Assembly: GCA_001797815.1 (NCBI GenBank) | Contig: MGQK01000106.1 | Span: 74,242-97,527, forward strand | Length of the DNA: 23,286 nucleotides | Direction of reading: 5' to 3' | From: Deltaproteobacteria bacterium RBG_13_61_14 | Lineage (GTDB): Bacteria > RBG-13-61-14 | Part shown: one piece after another, positions 1-7,252 of the stretch | How positions within the stretch are numbered: position 1 is the stretch's first letter | How the letters are laid out: the number at the start of each line of letters is the position of its first letter | Notes under the pieces: model-generated | What the model was told of the DNA's origin: nothing | Database searches by the model: none | Seen by the model: the letters and a program-made list of their open reading frames with translations, nothing else | Translations under genes and position numbers: made by a program

Positions 1-743
1 CATGCCAGCGGGAACCGGGTGGAAGTGAACAGGCCGCCCTCTGGATCGGTAAACACCAGGCGTTGGACCAACTCCTCGCCGAACTCCTTGTGGGAGGTGA
101 ATTCCGTAACCGCCAGCGCATGATCCTTGCCGAAAAACCAGAACACCCGCCAGCGCAAGGGAGTATGAATCGGATTCAGCACCTGGCTGTCGTGGTTCAG
201 AGTGCCATACCCGTCCAGGCGGTACTCCCGGCCCTCGATCACGGCCTCGACCTGCGCCCTGGCCCAGGGAATGGGCAGGTAATAGCAGCTAAAACTCTTG
301 CCGTCGGGATACCGAACCATCCCGTCGCCGTAACCGTAACCCGGACCCAGAAGATCGAAAGCAATCTTCGCTTGGACTTCCCCCAGCTTCAGGTCTATGG
401 AATACCGGCGGCCCTCCAGCCGGAACCGGCTCGGCCCGATGCTGAACCCAAACCCCTCCTGATCAAACGCGACCCGGTTGTATTTGGTGATTTGATATTC
501 CCGGAAGGCATTGGTCCCCGGCTTGCCCAGAACGAAGATCACGGTAGCATCATTGGGGTTGAAACTCACCAAAACCGTGATCATGGTTCCGTCCGGGAAA
601 TTCAAATGGTGGTAGTAGTACTCGGTCCAGAAGATCCCCGGCCATTGCCGGTGTTGAAACAGATCAAGATTTATCCCCCCGGGCTGGGTCACCGGGCCGT
701 TGACCTGTTCCGGGAAAACACTCCACTGCTCAGTATGCTTCAT
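1..743 (-). CDS. AttH/CrtC/Svf1-like lipocalin-type protein (partial, C-terminus off window)
   Basis: This is an open minus-strand frame from an ATG at 743 to the left edge, about 247 residues with no stop. GGGGAGGAT lies about 6 nt before the ATG, a good ribosome binding site. The protein has no signal peptide and is rich in beta-type alternation. It contains a Gly/Tyr-rich turn (GYGYGDGMVRYPDG), then YYLPIPWARAQVE, then GYGTLNHDSQV and LRWRVFWFFG. That order (substrate-like strand, 'YYLPIP', then a G-x-G-x-x-x-H-D motif) resembles the AttH/hydroxyneurosporene-dehydratase (CrtC)/Svf1 superfamily, which has two lipocalin-like barrels. Members bind or hydrate hydrophobic molecules; the substrate here is unknown. 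It is the last visible gene of the leftward methyltransferase operon, 131 bp downstream of the pseudogene. The family call is by motif impression only. Confidence 0.6.
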   Translation of the reverse strand, partial: MKHTEQWSVFPEQVNGPVTQPGGINLDLFQHRQWPGIFWTEYYYHHLNFPDGTMITVLVSFNPNDATVIFVLGKPGTNAFREYQITKYNRVAFDQEGFGFSIGPSRFRLEGRRYSIDLKLGEVQAKIAFDLLGPGYGYGDGMVRYPDGKSFSCYYLPIPWARAQVEAVIEGREYRLDGYGTLNHDSQVLNPIHTPLRWRVFWFFGKDHALAVTEFTSHKEFGEELVQRLVFTDPEGGLFTSTRFPLA

Positions 744-874
744 CGTTGATCCTCCCCGTCAATGCCGTGGATACGCGCCGCCTTTATCCGCCGTCCCGTC
801 CGACCACGCCTGGGCAAAGCCGGAAGCCTGGACGAGAAGGGAAGCCCTCCGAATGGAGTCCCCGATCCTTCCCG

Positions 875-1393
875 TCATGAATGCTCCTTGTTCCATTTCC
901 TGGTTTCGTCAATCATGGCGAAGTAGTTTCAATCTTGCAGAAGTTCGTAACCGAGTTGCCTGAGCCCATTGACGAAACCTCCGCCCGGCCACTCGAAGTC
1001 TTCCCGCGTCGAGACGATGCCCTTGCCCTCCTCCTGCCCGGCCAGAATTAAGCCCTGCTGCCGCGGGTTGCCTCGCAACTGCGGAGGCGTGCGGGGAATC
1101 GGGACCCGGGGCGCCATGGACACGCCGTCGTATCCCATTGGGATGGAAAAGGCGATCACCCTCTCCATGAGCTTGCAGCCGAGCTGCCATTGCGCCAAGG
1201 TCGGATTCAGCCCCACGTTGACGATTTCGCTCACCCGGTCCGCCGGGAAGTCGAAATCCAGGATCTCGCAGGCGATCTCGGCGTCCACCAACCCCTCGAA
1301 GATCGGAACCGGTCCCGCTTGGGTCTGGCGCGTGAGCCCCTTCAGCAGGTGTTCGAAATTTGCCCCTGGCTGGAAGGGTCCGCCGATTTTCAT
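875..1393 (-). pseudogene. Deleted, frameshifted MtaA/URO-D-type methyltransferase remnant
   Basis: The start ATG at 1393 follows GGAGG and opens MKIGGPFQPGANF, matching the starts of the two neighbouring homologs (MKIGQPFKKN, MRIERPFQKK). The N-terminal ~140 residues align with the paralog at 4584-5705 (GPVPIFEGLVDAEIACEIL). After STREDFEWP the frame jumps to the C-terminal GGGF motif, so about 190 residues are missing, including the zinc-ligand HxC region. One extra base near 970 and one missing A near 930 then break the frame, and the apparent reading frame stops at about 911. Restoring both indels recovers the family C-terminus (SGNSVTNFCKIE...ETRKWN) up to a stop at 875. The remnant therefore looks non-functional, though a truncated N-terminal polypeptide of about 155 residues could still be made. 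Confidence 0.85.
880..967 (-). repeat. Near-identical 3'-end segment shared with the intact paralog (copy 1)
   Basis: About 88 bp covering the last codons of the methyltransferase pseudogene match 2311-2399, the same part of an intact paralog, with two substitutions and one single-base deletion. The rest of the two genes is clearly diverged, and the third close paralog differs much more in this stretch. Confidence 0.8.
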
Positions 1394-1464
1394 GCGTTGC
1401 GCCTCCATCAATCAATTACAATTCCCCTTGGCTCCATCTCCCCAGAGACCTGGAAGGCTTCTCG

Positions 1465-2223
1465 CTATAACTTCAAGATCGTTTCCTTGGCCAACTCCCG
1501 ATAGAGCTTGTTCTCGGGGATGGCTTCGGGGAGGGCGTCATCGGGCTGGCTTATGCAGAACTGGTATTCCTTCCGGGCCTCCGCTTTCTTGCCGGCCACC
1601 TCGTAGCTGACGCCCAGGAAGAAGCGGCTGCGGAGGTATCTCGGTTCCAAGGCGACGGCGCGCTGGTAGAGCCAGACCGCGTCGTCGTTCGAGAAGTGGA
1701 AAAACCTGCCCAGGAGATTGGGAAGCGTGTTGATCACGATGGCCCAGTAGCAATAAACCCCGCCATATTGGTACCCGATGTCGCTCTTGGCCACCATGAT
1801 CGTGGCCACCAGCGCCTCCTTGAAGGCGAACCCGGAAAAAACGCCCCGGGCCAGGGTCCGGCCGGCCATGTCCCACATCAGCCAGTAATTGGCCTCCGGA
1901 TCGTCCTCATTCTGGGCGAGTATCTCCTTGCAGGCCTTGATCCCCTTGTCCATGATCTGGACCACTTTGTCATTGCCCATCTTCGGGTCCTGCTCAAAGG
2001 CCCAGGAAGCGGCCTGGGCCAGGCGGATGCGGACCGCCTTGTCCGCCGGGTTCTTGGCCGCCAATTGCTCATAGAGCTGGATCGCGAGCAAAGTCTGGGC
2101 CGGGGTTTCCCGGGCGGCCCAGGCGGCATCGGCCCTGGTCCGGAGATCGTCCGCGGACCGGCCGGAAAAAGGAACCATAAAAAAAACCAATGCCCAACTC
2201 CATCGTAAAATCGGTTTTCGCAT
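1465..2223 (-). CDS. TatT-like (TRAP transporter T-component) exported helical-repeat protein
   Basis: The ATG at 2223 is chosen because AAGGAG lies 5-6 nt upstream and the protein then begins with a clean signal peptide (MRKPILRWSWALVFFMVPFS, likely cut near SGRSA/DD). That gives 252 residues. The mature part is alpha-helical with TPR-like spacing: an early repeat (LAIQLYEQLAAKNP), then a central YWLMWDMAGRTLARGVFSG segment, then AVWLYQRAVALEPRYLRSRF and AGKKAEARKEYQFC. This layout resembles the TatT family, periplasmic TPR proteins that work with TRAP solute transporters. No TRAP subunits are visible, so a transport role is not shown. The gene sits between two methyltransferase genes (84 and 71 bp gaps) and is probably co-transcribed. 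It could instead be a generic TPR protein. Confidence 0.55.
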   Translation of the reverse strand: MRKPILRWSWALVFFMVPFSGRSADDLRTRADAAWAARETPAQTLLAIQLYEQLAAKNPADKAVRIRLAQAASWAFEQDPKMGNDKVVQIMDKGIKACKEILAQNEDDPEANYWLMWDMAGRTLARGVFSGFAFKEALVATIMVAKSDIGYQYGGVYCYWAIVINTLPNLLGRFFHFSNDDAVWLYQRAVALEPRYLRSRFFLGVSYEVAGKKAEARKEYQFCISQPDDALPEAIPENKLYRELAKETILKL

Positions 2224-2307
2224 CACGGTCTCCTTGCATTCCCCGCGCATACGCCGCGCCTCTCCAAACAATTACCATTCCCTCCCGCTCATCGTTTCCG
2301 CGCACAT

Positions 2308-3441
2308 TTAATGCTCCTCGTTCCATTTCCGGGTTTCGTCAATCATGGCGAAGTAGTTTTCAATCTTGCAGAAGTTCGTAACCGAGTTGCCTGAGCCCAT
2401 GCAAAAGCCTCCCCCGGGCGCGCAGGCTTCCAGGATCTGGCGGGCCCTTTTCCGAACCTGCGCCTCGGTGCCGCGGGCCAGGAGGTCCACCTCCAGCCCG
2501 CCCAGGATGGAAATCCGGTTGCCGTACTTCCGGTAGGTTTCCTCCACCGGCTCGATGTTGTCCTGGAAGCTGTGCTTGCCGTCAATTCCCACGACCTCGA
2601 TCAAATCTTCCATCAGAGCGTCAATCTGGCCGCAGCCGTGAAACAGGAAGGGCTTATGGTGTTTGTGGCAGGCGTCGGCAATGCGCTTGTGCCGGGGGAT
2701 GACCCATTCCTTGAGCAGCTTGGGCGAGATCATGGTCCGGTTGTTGAAGGCCATGTCGTCGGCATAAAAAATTGCGCCGGTGGCCGGGTGGGCCGCGGTC
2801 TTGTCCACCAGGTCTTCGGTCAGCACGGTGAGCCGCTCGAGGATATCCTCGACCAGGTCGGGCTGCTCGATGGTTGCGAAAGCCATGCCCTCGAAGCTCA
2901 TCACCGCCCGGAGGTCCTCGAAGATGCCCACGATCAGGGCCATGAGCTTGGCACCAGGGGGCAGCCGGTCGGCCATGAACTGGATGGGCAGGATGTTCAC
3001 CATATTTTTCGAGGGCCAGGGGAAGGCCTGGAACTGCTCCCGGTTGGTGATCAAACCCTGGTGCTCCTCCTGCCAGCCGCGCGGCCGAGAGTCTTTCTTG
3101 ACCTCGTGCTCGAGCCGCGCCGCGGTGCGGTGAATGGGGCGGGGAATGGGGACGATGGGCAGCGTGGTCACATAGTCGTAGCGGGTCGCCGCGGTAAAGG
3201 CCCGGCTCAGCTCCATCAGGTGCAGACCCACCCGCAGGGCTTCGGGGGTGGGATTGGTGAGCAGTTCCGGAATCAGTTCGAGCCCGCCGGCGGGAAAATC
3301 GTAGCCGCTGATCTCGATCATGAGCTCCGGGTCCACCGCAAACTCCAAGAGAGGCACAGGGCCATCCGTAGTCTCGCGCATGACCACCTTGCGGAGATGA
3401 TCAAAATCAGATTTTTTCTGAAATGGGCGTTCAATCCTCAT
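2308..3441 (-). CDS. MtaA/CmuA-type corrinoid methyltransferase (URO-D fold), paralog C
   Basis: A 377-residue protein of the uroporphyrinogen-decarboxylase superfamily, in the branch that transfers methyl groups to or from corrinoid proteins or thiol acceptors. The ATG at 3441 is preferred over an upstream alternative because it aligns with the starts of its paralogs; AGGGA lies upstream. Visible family marks are a His-x-Cys at H268/C270 (FLFHGCGQ) and a further Cys at C340 just before PGGGF and the Gly/Ser-rich MGSGNSV. Together they form the H-x-C...C set that binds catalytic zinc in MtaA-like enzymes. It is 17 bp downstream of the previous gene, so it is in the same operon. Its closest visible relative is the gene at 4584-5705, with a nearly identical C-terminal tail (KIENYFAM.DETRKWNEEH). 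The substrate is unknown, and no corrinoid protein gene is in view. Confidence 0.88.
   Translation of the reverse strand: MRIERPFQKKSDFDHLRKVVMRETTDGPVPLLEFAVDPELMIEISGYDFPAGGLELIPELLTNPTPEALRVGLHLMELSRAFTAATRYDYVTTLPIVPIPRPIHRTAARLEHEVKKDSRPRGWQEEHQGLITNREQFQAFPWPSKNMVNILPIQFMADRLPPGAKLMALIVGIFEDLRAVMSFEGMAFATIEQPDLVEDILERLTVLTEDLVDKTAAHPATGAIFYADDMAFNNRTMISPKLLKEWVIPRHKRIADACHKHHKPFLFHGCGQIDALMEDLIEVVGIDGKHSFQDNIEPVEETYRKYGNRISILGGLEVDLLARGTEAQVRKRARQILEACAPGGGFCMGSGNSVTNFCKIENYFAMIDETRKWNEEH
2311..2399 (-). repeat. Near-identical 3'-end segment shared with the pseudogene (copy 2)
   Basis: This is the donor-like intact version of the 3'-end block also found at 880-967. It encodes the region from GSGNSVTNFCKIE to the C-terminus of the intact paralog. 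Confidence 0.8.
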
Positions 3442-3458
3442 TAACAAATCTTCTTCCC

Positions 3459-4583
3459 TCACTTGCCCAGGGGAAAAGCCCCGCACTCCCGGACTACCTC
3501 GGTTATCGCTTCAAGCTTTTCCCAGGTGGTGTTTTTCGGCACCGCGTCATTAGACCCCAGGGCCATGCGCCGCCCGTCGCCCATGTTCCGGAGCACCTCC
3601 CGCGTGTACTCCTTCAGGGCCGCGGGCTCTTTTCCGGCGAAGGCCGTGGCGTCAATCCCGCCCATGATGAATTTGTCCGGTCCCCACAGCCTGCGGGCGG
3701 TGGCCAGGTCGGGAAGACTCCCGGTGGGAGGCGTGGCCACGTCCACCAGTCCGTCCAGGGTCAGGTCGCCGATGGCCTCTCCGAACTCGAACAGGTGTCC
3801 GCAGGCGTGATTCAGGAAAATCTTATCGGTCTGGTGCAGGATCTCGGCATATTCCCGGTACCAGCGGGGCGCGTATTTTTCCCAGATTTTGGGGGAGCAC
3901 AGGGTCGAGGACAGGTTTTCGTACTGGATTATCACCGGGGCCTTGCCCTCGGCGCAGGCCTGGCAGATTCTTTTTACCATCCCATGCATGGCCTCGAACA
4001 GTTCCTCCATCACCTCGGTATGGTCGAAATAGAGGTACCAGAAAGTGTCAATATCGACTTCCCCGTTGAGCAGCGTGAGCATGGGTGTCCCGGGAATGGA
4101 GATGGTGGAGATGCCGTCGTCGCCGATCCGCTTCTCCGCCAGGTCGAACATGTAAGGCACGGGCACCACCTCGGCCTGCTCGTACATCCAGGTTAGGATT
4201 TTAACGTCCTCGATGTTCCTGACGCGGCGCCGGGTGGTCCAGGGAATATTGGGAGACTCGGGGTTAAGCCTCAAACGCTCGGTCAAAGTCCCCACCGGGG
4301 TCTCGTAAATGACCTCGGTCTCGTCTCCGATTTTACTTTGTTTCTTGGACCAGAGCATCTTTTTGCCGGGCACCGTCGAGGTGAGATAATACGGCAGGCT
4401 CCCGATGTAGTTGACGATGTGCCGGAGCATGGCGTCGGCCCCGATCCGGCGAAAGCCCTCCACCTGGTCCACGCCGCCTAAAAAGTACCCGTCAATGCAG
4501 GGCGACCACGGAATGCGGTCCACGTCCCGGCCCCGGAGGGCGGCCATGATCCTTTCCCGGCTACTCATGGTTTCTGTAGACAT
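3459..4583 (-). CDS. URO-D-fold methyltransferase-like protein, divergent paralog B lacking the third zinc-ligand Cys
   Basis: A 374-residue protein. Its ATG at 4583 directly abuts the upstream gene's TAA, with GAGGAG about 10 nt before it, so translation is probably coupled. It begins MSTETMSSRERIMAALRGRDVDRIPW, the classic URO-D-superfamily opening (R-E-R...AL.G...DR.P). It keeps the His-x-Cys motif at H259/C261 (FLNHACGH) and a DATPPTG-like substrate loop. Where its two neighbours have CAPGGG plus MGSGNSV, this one has GDGRRMALGSNDAVP with no Cys. The usual third zinc ligand is therefore absent or replaced. This protein may handle a different methyl substrate or act as the partner half of a two-protein methyltransferase system. 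The family call is strong; the specificity is not known. Confidence 0.85.
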   Translation of the reverse strand: MSTETMSSRERIMAALRGRDVDRIPWSPCIDGYFLGGVDQVEGFRRIGADAMLRHIVNYIGSLPYYLTSTVPGKKMLWSKKQSKIGDETEVIYETPVGTLTERLRLNPESPNIPWTTRRRVRNIEDVKILTWMYEQAEVVPVPYMFDLAEKRIGDDGISTISIPGTPMLTLLNGEVDIDTFWYLYFDHTEVMEELFEAMHGMVKRICQACAEGKAPVIIQYENLSSTLCSPKIWEKYAPRWYREYAEILHQTDKIFLNHACGHLFEFGEAIGDLTLDGLVDVATPPTGSLPDLATARRLWGPDKFIMGGIDATAFAGKEPAALKEYTREVLRNMGDGRRMALGSNDAVPKNTTWEKLEAITEVVRECGAFPLGK

Positions 4584-5705
4584 TTAATGCTCCTCATTCC
4601 ACTTCCTGGTCTCGTCGAGCATGGCGAAGTAATTCTCGATCTTACAGAAGTTGGTCACCGAGTTGCCCGAGCCCATTATAAAACCCCCGCCGGGAGCGCA
4701 GACATCGAGTATCTCCCGAGTCCGTTTGCGGACCTGCTCCTCAGTACCACGCGCGAGCAGGTCCACGTCCACACCGCCTATGATCGAGATGTGGTCACCG
4801 TACTTGCGATACACCTCCTCGACCGGCTCGATGTTGTCCTGAAAGGAATGCCTGCCGTCAATTCCGACCGTCTCGATCAGATCCTCCATGATGGCTTCGA
4901 TCTGGCCGCAGGAATGAAAGAGGAAGGGCTTGCGGTGACGATGAGCCGCGTCGGCCATGCGCTGGTAGCGGGATATGAGGTTTTCCCGGATCCAGGTCGG
5001 CGACATCATGGTGCCGTGGTTGAATCCCAGGTCATCTGCATACGCAATGGCGCCCACTGCCTTGTGGGCCGCACACTTTTCCACCGCGGCTTCAGCAATT
5101 TCAATAAGCTTGTCTAGGATGTCGCTTACCAGGTCCGGCTCCTCGACGCTCTTGATCGCCATCTGCTCGAACCCAAGCAGGCATCGCAGGTCCTCGAAGA
5201 TGCCTATTACGAAAGCGATCACCTTCATGCTCTTGGGGATTCGCCAGTAGGCGTAATTGATGCTGAACATGTTGATCTGCTTGGGCGACGGCCAGGGGAA
5301 TTGCTCGAAATCCTTTCGGCTGCGGATCAGTCCTTCATGCTCATCCTGCCAGGCGCGGACCAGGTCCCCCTGTTGAGGGTTCTTCATGAGATGCATGGCG
5401 GTCCGGGGCAACAGAATGATTGGGGTCATGATCACGTAGTCGTATCCCATCCCTTTATAAAAGTTCACCGCCATTTTCATCAGCTTGTACCCATACCACA
5501 TCTGCTCCAGGGTCGGCCTCGGACCGGGCTTGGTGAACTCGGCAATCCGGTCCACAGGAAAGTCGAGGCCGAGGATCGCGCAGGCGATCTCCGCGTCCAC
5601 GACCCCCTCGAAGATCGGGACCGGCCCATCCTTGGTCCGACGCATGAGCACATCCGCCATATGCTCGAAATCGTGGTTCTTTTTAAAAGGCTGCCCAATC
5701 TTCAT
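4584..5705 (-). CDS. MtaA/CmuA-type corrinoid methyltransferase (URO-D fold), paralog A, first gene of operon
   Basis: A 373-residue protein. The ATG at 5705 is preceded by AAAGGA about 8-10 nt upstream. It carries the zinc-binding H264/C266 (FLFHSCGQ) and C336 (DVCAPGGGF), followed by MGSGNSVTNFC. These are known in MtaA/MtbA-like enzymes to bind Zn2+ and activate a thiol or methyl acceptor. It is about one gene-duplication step from the 2308-3441 protein: many blocks are shared (SFQDNIEPVEE.YRKYG, DLLARGTE.QVRKR). It heads the leftward operon, about 60 nt downstream of a TTGACA/TATATA promoter. A soluble cytoplasmic enzyme is expected. The methylated substrate cannot be read from the sequence. 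Confidence 0.88.
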   Translation of the reverse strand: MKIGQPFKKNHDFEHMADVLMRRTKDGPVPIFEGVVDAEIACAILGLDFPVDRIAEFTKPGPRPTLEQMWYGYKLMKMAVNFYKGMGYDYVIMTPIILLPRTAMHLMKNPQQGDLVRAWQDEHEGLIRSRKDFEQFPWPSPKQINMFSINYAYWRIPKSMKVIAFVIGIFEDLRCLLGFEQMAIKSVEEPDLVSDILDKLIEIAEAAVEKCAAHKAVGAIAYADDLGFNHGTMMSPTWIRENLISRYQRMADAAHRHRKPFLFHSCGQIEAIMEDLIETVGIDGRHSFQDNIEPVEEVYRKYGDHISIIGGVDVDLLARGTEEQVRKRTREILDVCAPGGGFIMGSGNSVTNFCKIENYFAMLDETRKWNEEH

Positions 5706-5756
5706 GAAAGCTTATCCTTTCCCGAATATAGGTAGATACTCACTGCCTTCCATTCC

Positions 5757-5786
5757 TTGACTGGTTCACTATATAACTTATTATAC
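5757..5786 (+). promoter_or_regulatory. Sigma70-like promoter for the [4Fe-4S] protein gene
   Basis: TTGACT at 5757-5762, an 18-nt spacer, and TTATAC at 5781-5786 point rightward, giving a leader of about 100 nt before the ATG at 5896. It overlaps completely with the leftward promoter of the methyltransferase operon. Confidence 0.5.
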
Positions 5787-5798
5787 CAATTCTGTCAA
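5770..5798 (-). promoter_or_regulatory. Sigma70-like promoter for the methyltransferase operon
   Basis: Read on the minus strand, TTGACA (5798-5793), a 17-nt spacer and TATATA (5775-5770) match the consensus well. Transcription would start near 5763, giving a leader of about 58 nt before the ATG at 5705. The surroundings are strikingly AT-rich compared with the genes on both sides. Confidence 0.65.
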
Positions 5799-5895
5799 GT
5801 AAAAAATCGCATGACAATCCTAGTGAAAAAGAGGAAGATTTAGAACGGGCAGCCTAAGTTGAACTTGTGATTGTCGAGTTCGTAAGGAGAGTACC

Positions 5896-6915
5896 ATGTC
5901 TATTCCTGAAGCGTTGAGGGATTATGCCATCCAGCTAGGGTTTCCGGAGTCGGAGACGCTGGGCCGGATTTTCGCCATTCTTTATGAGGGAGAGAATGCA
6001 GTCAAGGTTGTGGCTGCCCTGCCCGGCACCGCCGCGGAGGTGGCGCAGAAGACCGGGCTGCCGGAGAAGCACGCTGCGGACGTCGCCGCCCAATTGCTGA
6101 TGCAAGGCAGGATAGTGGTGGATTTCAAGCGGCCTAATGTGTTCCGCCGCTTTCCCGCGATGATCGAGCTACGCGACTCCTCGGTCCTGGACCCCAATGC
6201 CCCGCAGGAGCTCTTCGAGCTATGGGAACGGCTGGTGCTCAAGGAGTCAACCCCGCTGGTCGAGGGATTGAAGAAGCGCGATGTGACGGCCATGGTGCGG
6301 GTGATACCCATCGAGCGCACTGTTCAGGCGCAGAACACGGTCCTGGATGTGGACTCCGCGCGCAAGATATTCAGCGAGGCCAGCCTCATCACCGCGGTGC
6401 CTTGCGTTTGCCGCACGGTAGCTCGCAAGAACGGCCGCGGCCAGAATTGCCCGGCCCCCGAGACCGCGGTCTGTATGCAGACTAATCTCTTCGCAATGGG
6501 CGTGTTGACCCGCAAGCTCGGGGAGAAGCTCAGCAAGGATGAAGCGCTCAAGCGCATCGGCGAGGCTGAGGATGCGGGCCTGGTGCATATGGTGCGCAAC
6601 AACGTGCAGAAGGACATGTTCATGTGCAACTGCTGCGCCTGCTGCTGCACCGGACTATATTTTCTTCAGCAGCTCAACTTCCCCGGGTCCATCGCGCCCT
6701 CCCGCTTCAGAGTAAAACTGGACCCCAACGCCTGCTCCGGCTGTGGCATCTGCGAAGAGCGCTGCCAGTTCCACGCCATCACCATGAACGATGCAGCATC
6801 AATCAACCTCAACCAATGCTATGGCTGCGGCAACTGCGTGATCACTTGCCCGGAAGAAGCCCTGGCCCTGGAGGAGATCAGGCCCCGTGAATTTATCAGG
6901 GTGAAAGCAAAATGA
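5896..6915 (+). CDS. Multi-cluster ferredoxin-like [4Fe-4S] protein with N-terminal helical/winged-helix-like region
   Basis: A 339-residue soluble protein; AAGGAGAG lies 6 nt before the ATG. Residues 1-90 are helical with a MarR/winged-helix-like pattern (GTAAEVAQKTGLPEKHAADVAAQL). The middle has a C170-x-C172-R ... C185 ... C193 set, a likely cluster site known from ferredoxin-like proteins of anaerobes. A dense Cys run follows at 244-251 (CNCCACCC). The C-terminus has two classical clusters: C280/C283/C286 with C290, and C308/C311/C314 with C318. The protein probably carries two to four Fe-S clusters and transfers electrons. Divergent transcription from the methyltransferase operon through overlapping promoters suggests it supplies low-potential electrons to that pathway, for instance to reduce inactive Co(II) corrinoid. 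That role is inferred; it lacks the ASKHA ATPase domain of RamA/RACo activators. Confidence 0.85.
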   Translation: MSIPEALRDYAIQLGFPESETLGRIFAILYEGENAVKVVAALPGTAAEVAQKTGLPEKHAADVAAQLLMQGRIVVDFKRPNVFRRFPAMIELRDSSVLDPNAPQELFELWERLVLKESTPLVEGLKKRDVTAMVRVIPIERTVQAQNTVLDVDSARKIFSEASLITAVPCVCRTVARKNGRGQNCPAPETAVCMQTNLFAMGVLTRKLGEKLSKDEALKRIGEAEDAGLVHMVRNNVQKDMFMCNCCACCCTGLYFLQQLNFPGSIAPSRFRVKLDPNACSGCGICEERCQFHAITMNDAASINLNQCYGCGNCVITCPEEALALEEIRPREFIRVKAK

Positions 6916-6923
6916 GCAAAGTC

Positions 6924-7187
6924 TTATTGCTGCTTTGTGTCTGAAGGGTGCTTCTTTCCGGTTATCGCCAGGAATATAACCTCGATTAGCCGGCGCAGGA
7001 GATTGATGCTCAAGATCCAGATCAGGCTGAAGGCCACCGGAGCGCCGCTGCCTTCACCACCGCCCCCTCCTCCTTGCAATAATGTCTGTTCATGCTCCTC
7101 CCCTCCTGCTCGAAATAATCTCAATGATATCCGGGGGTTTGATCCAGAATGGGCCAGGTTTCTTGTTTGCTTTCCCCATCTCCCCAT
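6924..7187 (-). CDS. Weak small ORF with Gly-rich linker and one hydrophobic segment
   Basis: An 87-residue minus-strand frame starts at an ATG (7187) with AGGAG only 2-3 nt upstream, which is too close for a normal ribosome binding site. It contains a run of six glycines (LLQGGGGGGEGSG), then a hydrophobic stretch (APVAFSLIWILSINLL, then RRLIEVIFLAI) and a basic tail. That pattern recalls C-terminal sorting tails, but no family is recognised. It converges on the preceding gene with 8 bp between stops. It may be chance coding in a decayed 337-bp gap; nothing else is visible there. Confidence 0.2.
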   Translation of the reverse strand: MGRWGKQTRNLAHSGSNPRISLRLFRAGGEEHEQTLLQGGGGGGEGSGAPVAFSLIWILSINLLRRLIEVIFLAITGKKHPSDTKQQ

Positions 7188-7252
7188 ATCTCCTGACTTT
7201 TAAGATAGTCGTGGAGATGCCTGGGATTCGCCTAAATGAGGCGACGGCCTAA

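Noticed and set aside
63-749. 228-codon plus-strand frame at the left edge
   Set aside because: It is antisense to the better minus-strand AttH-like frame, which has a good ribosome binding site and a protein-like sequence.
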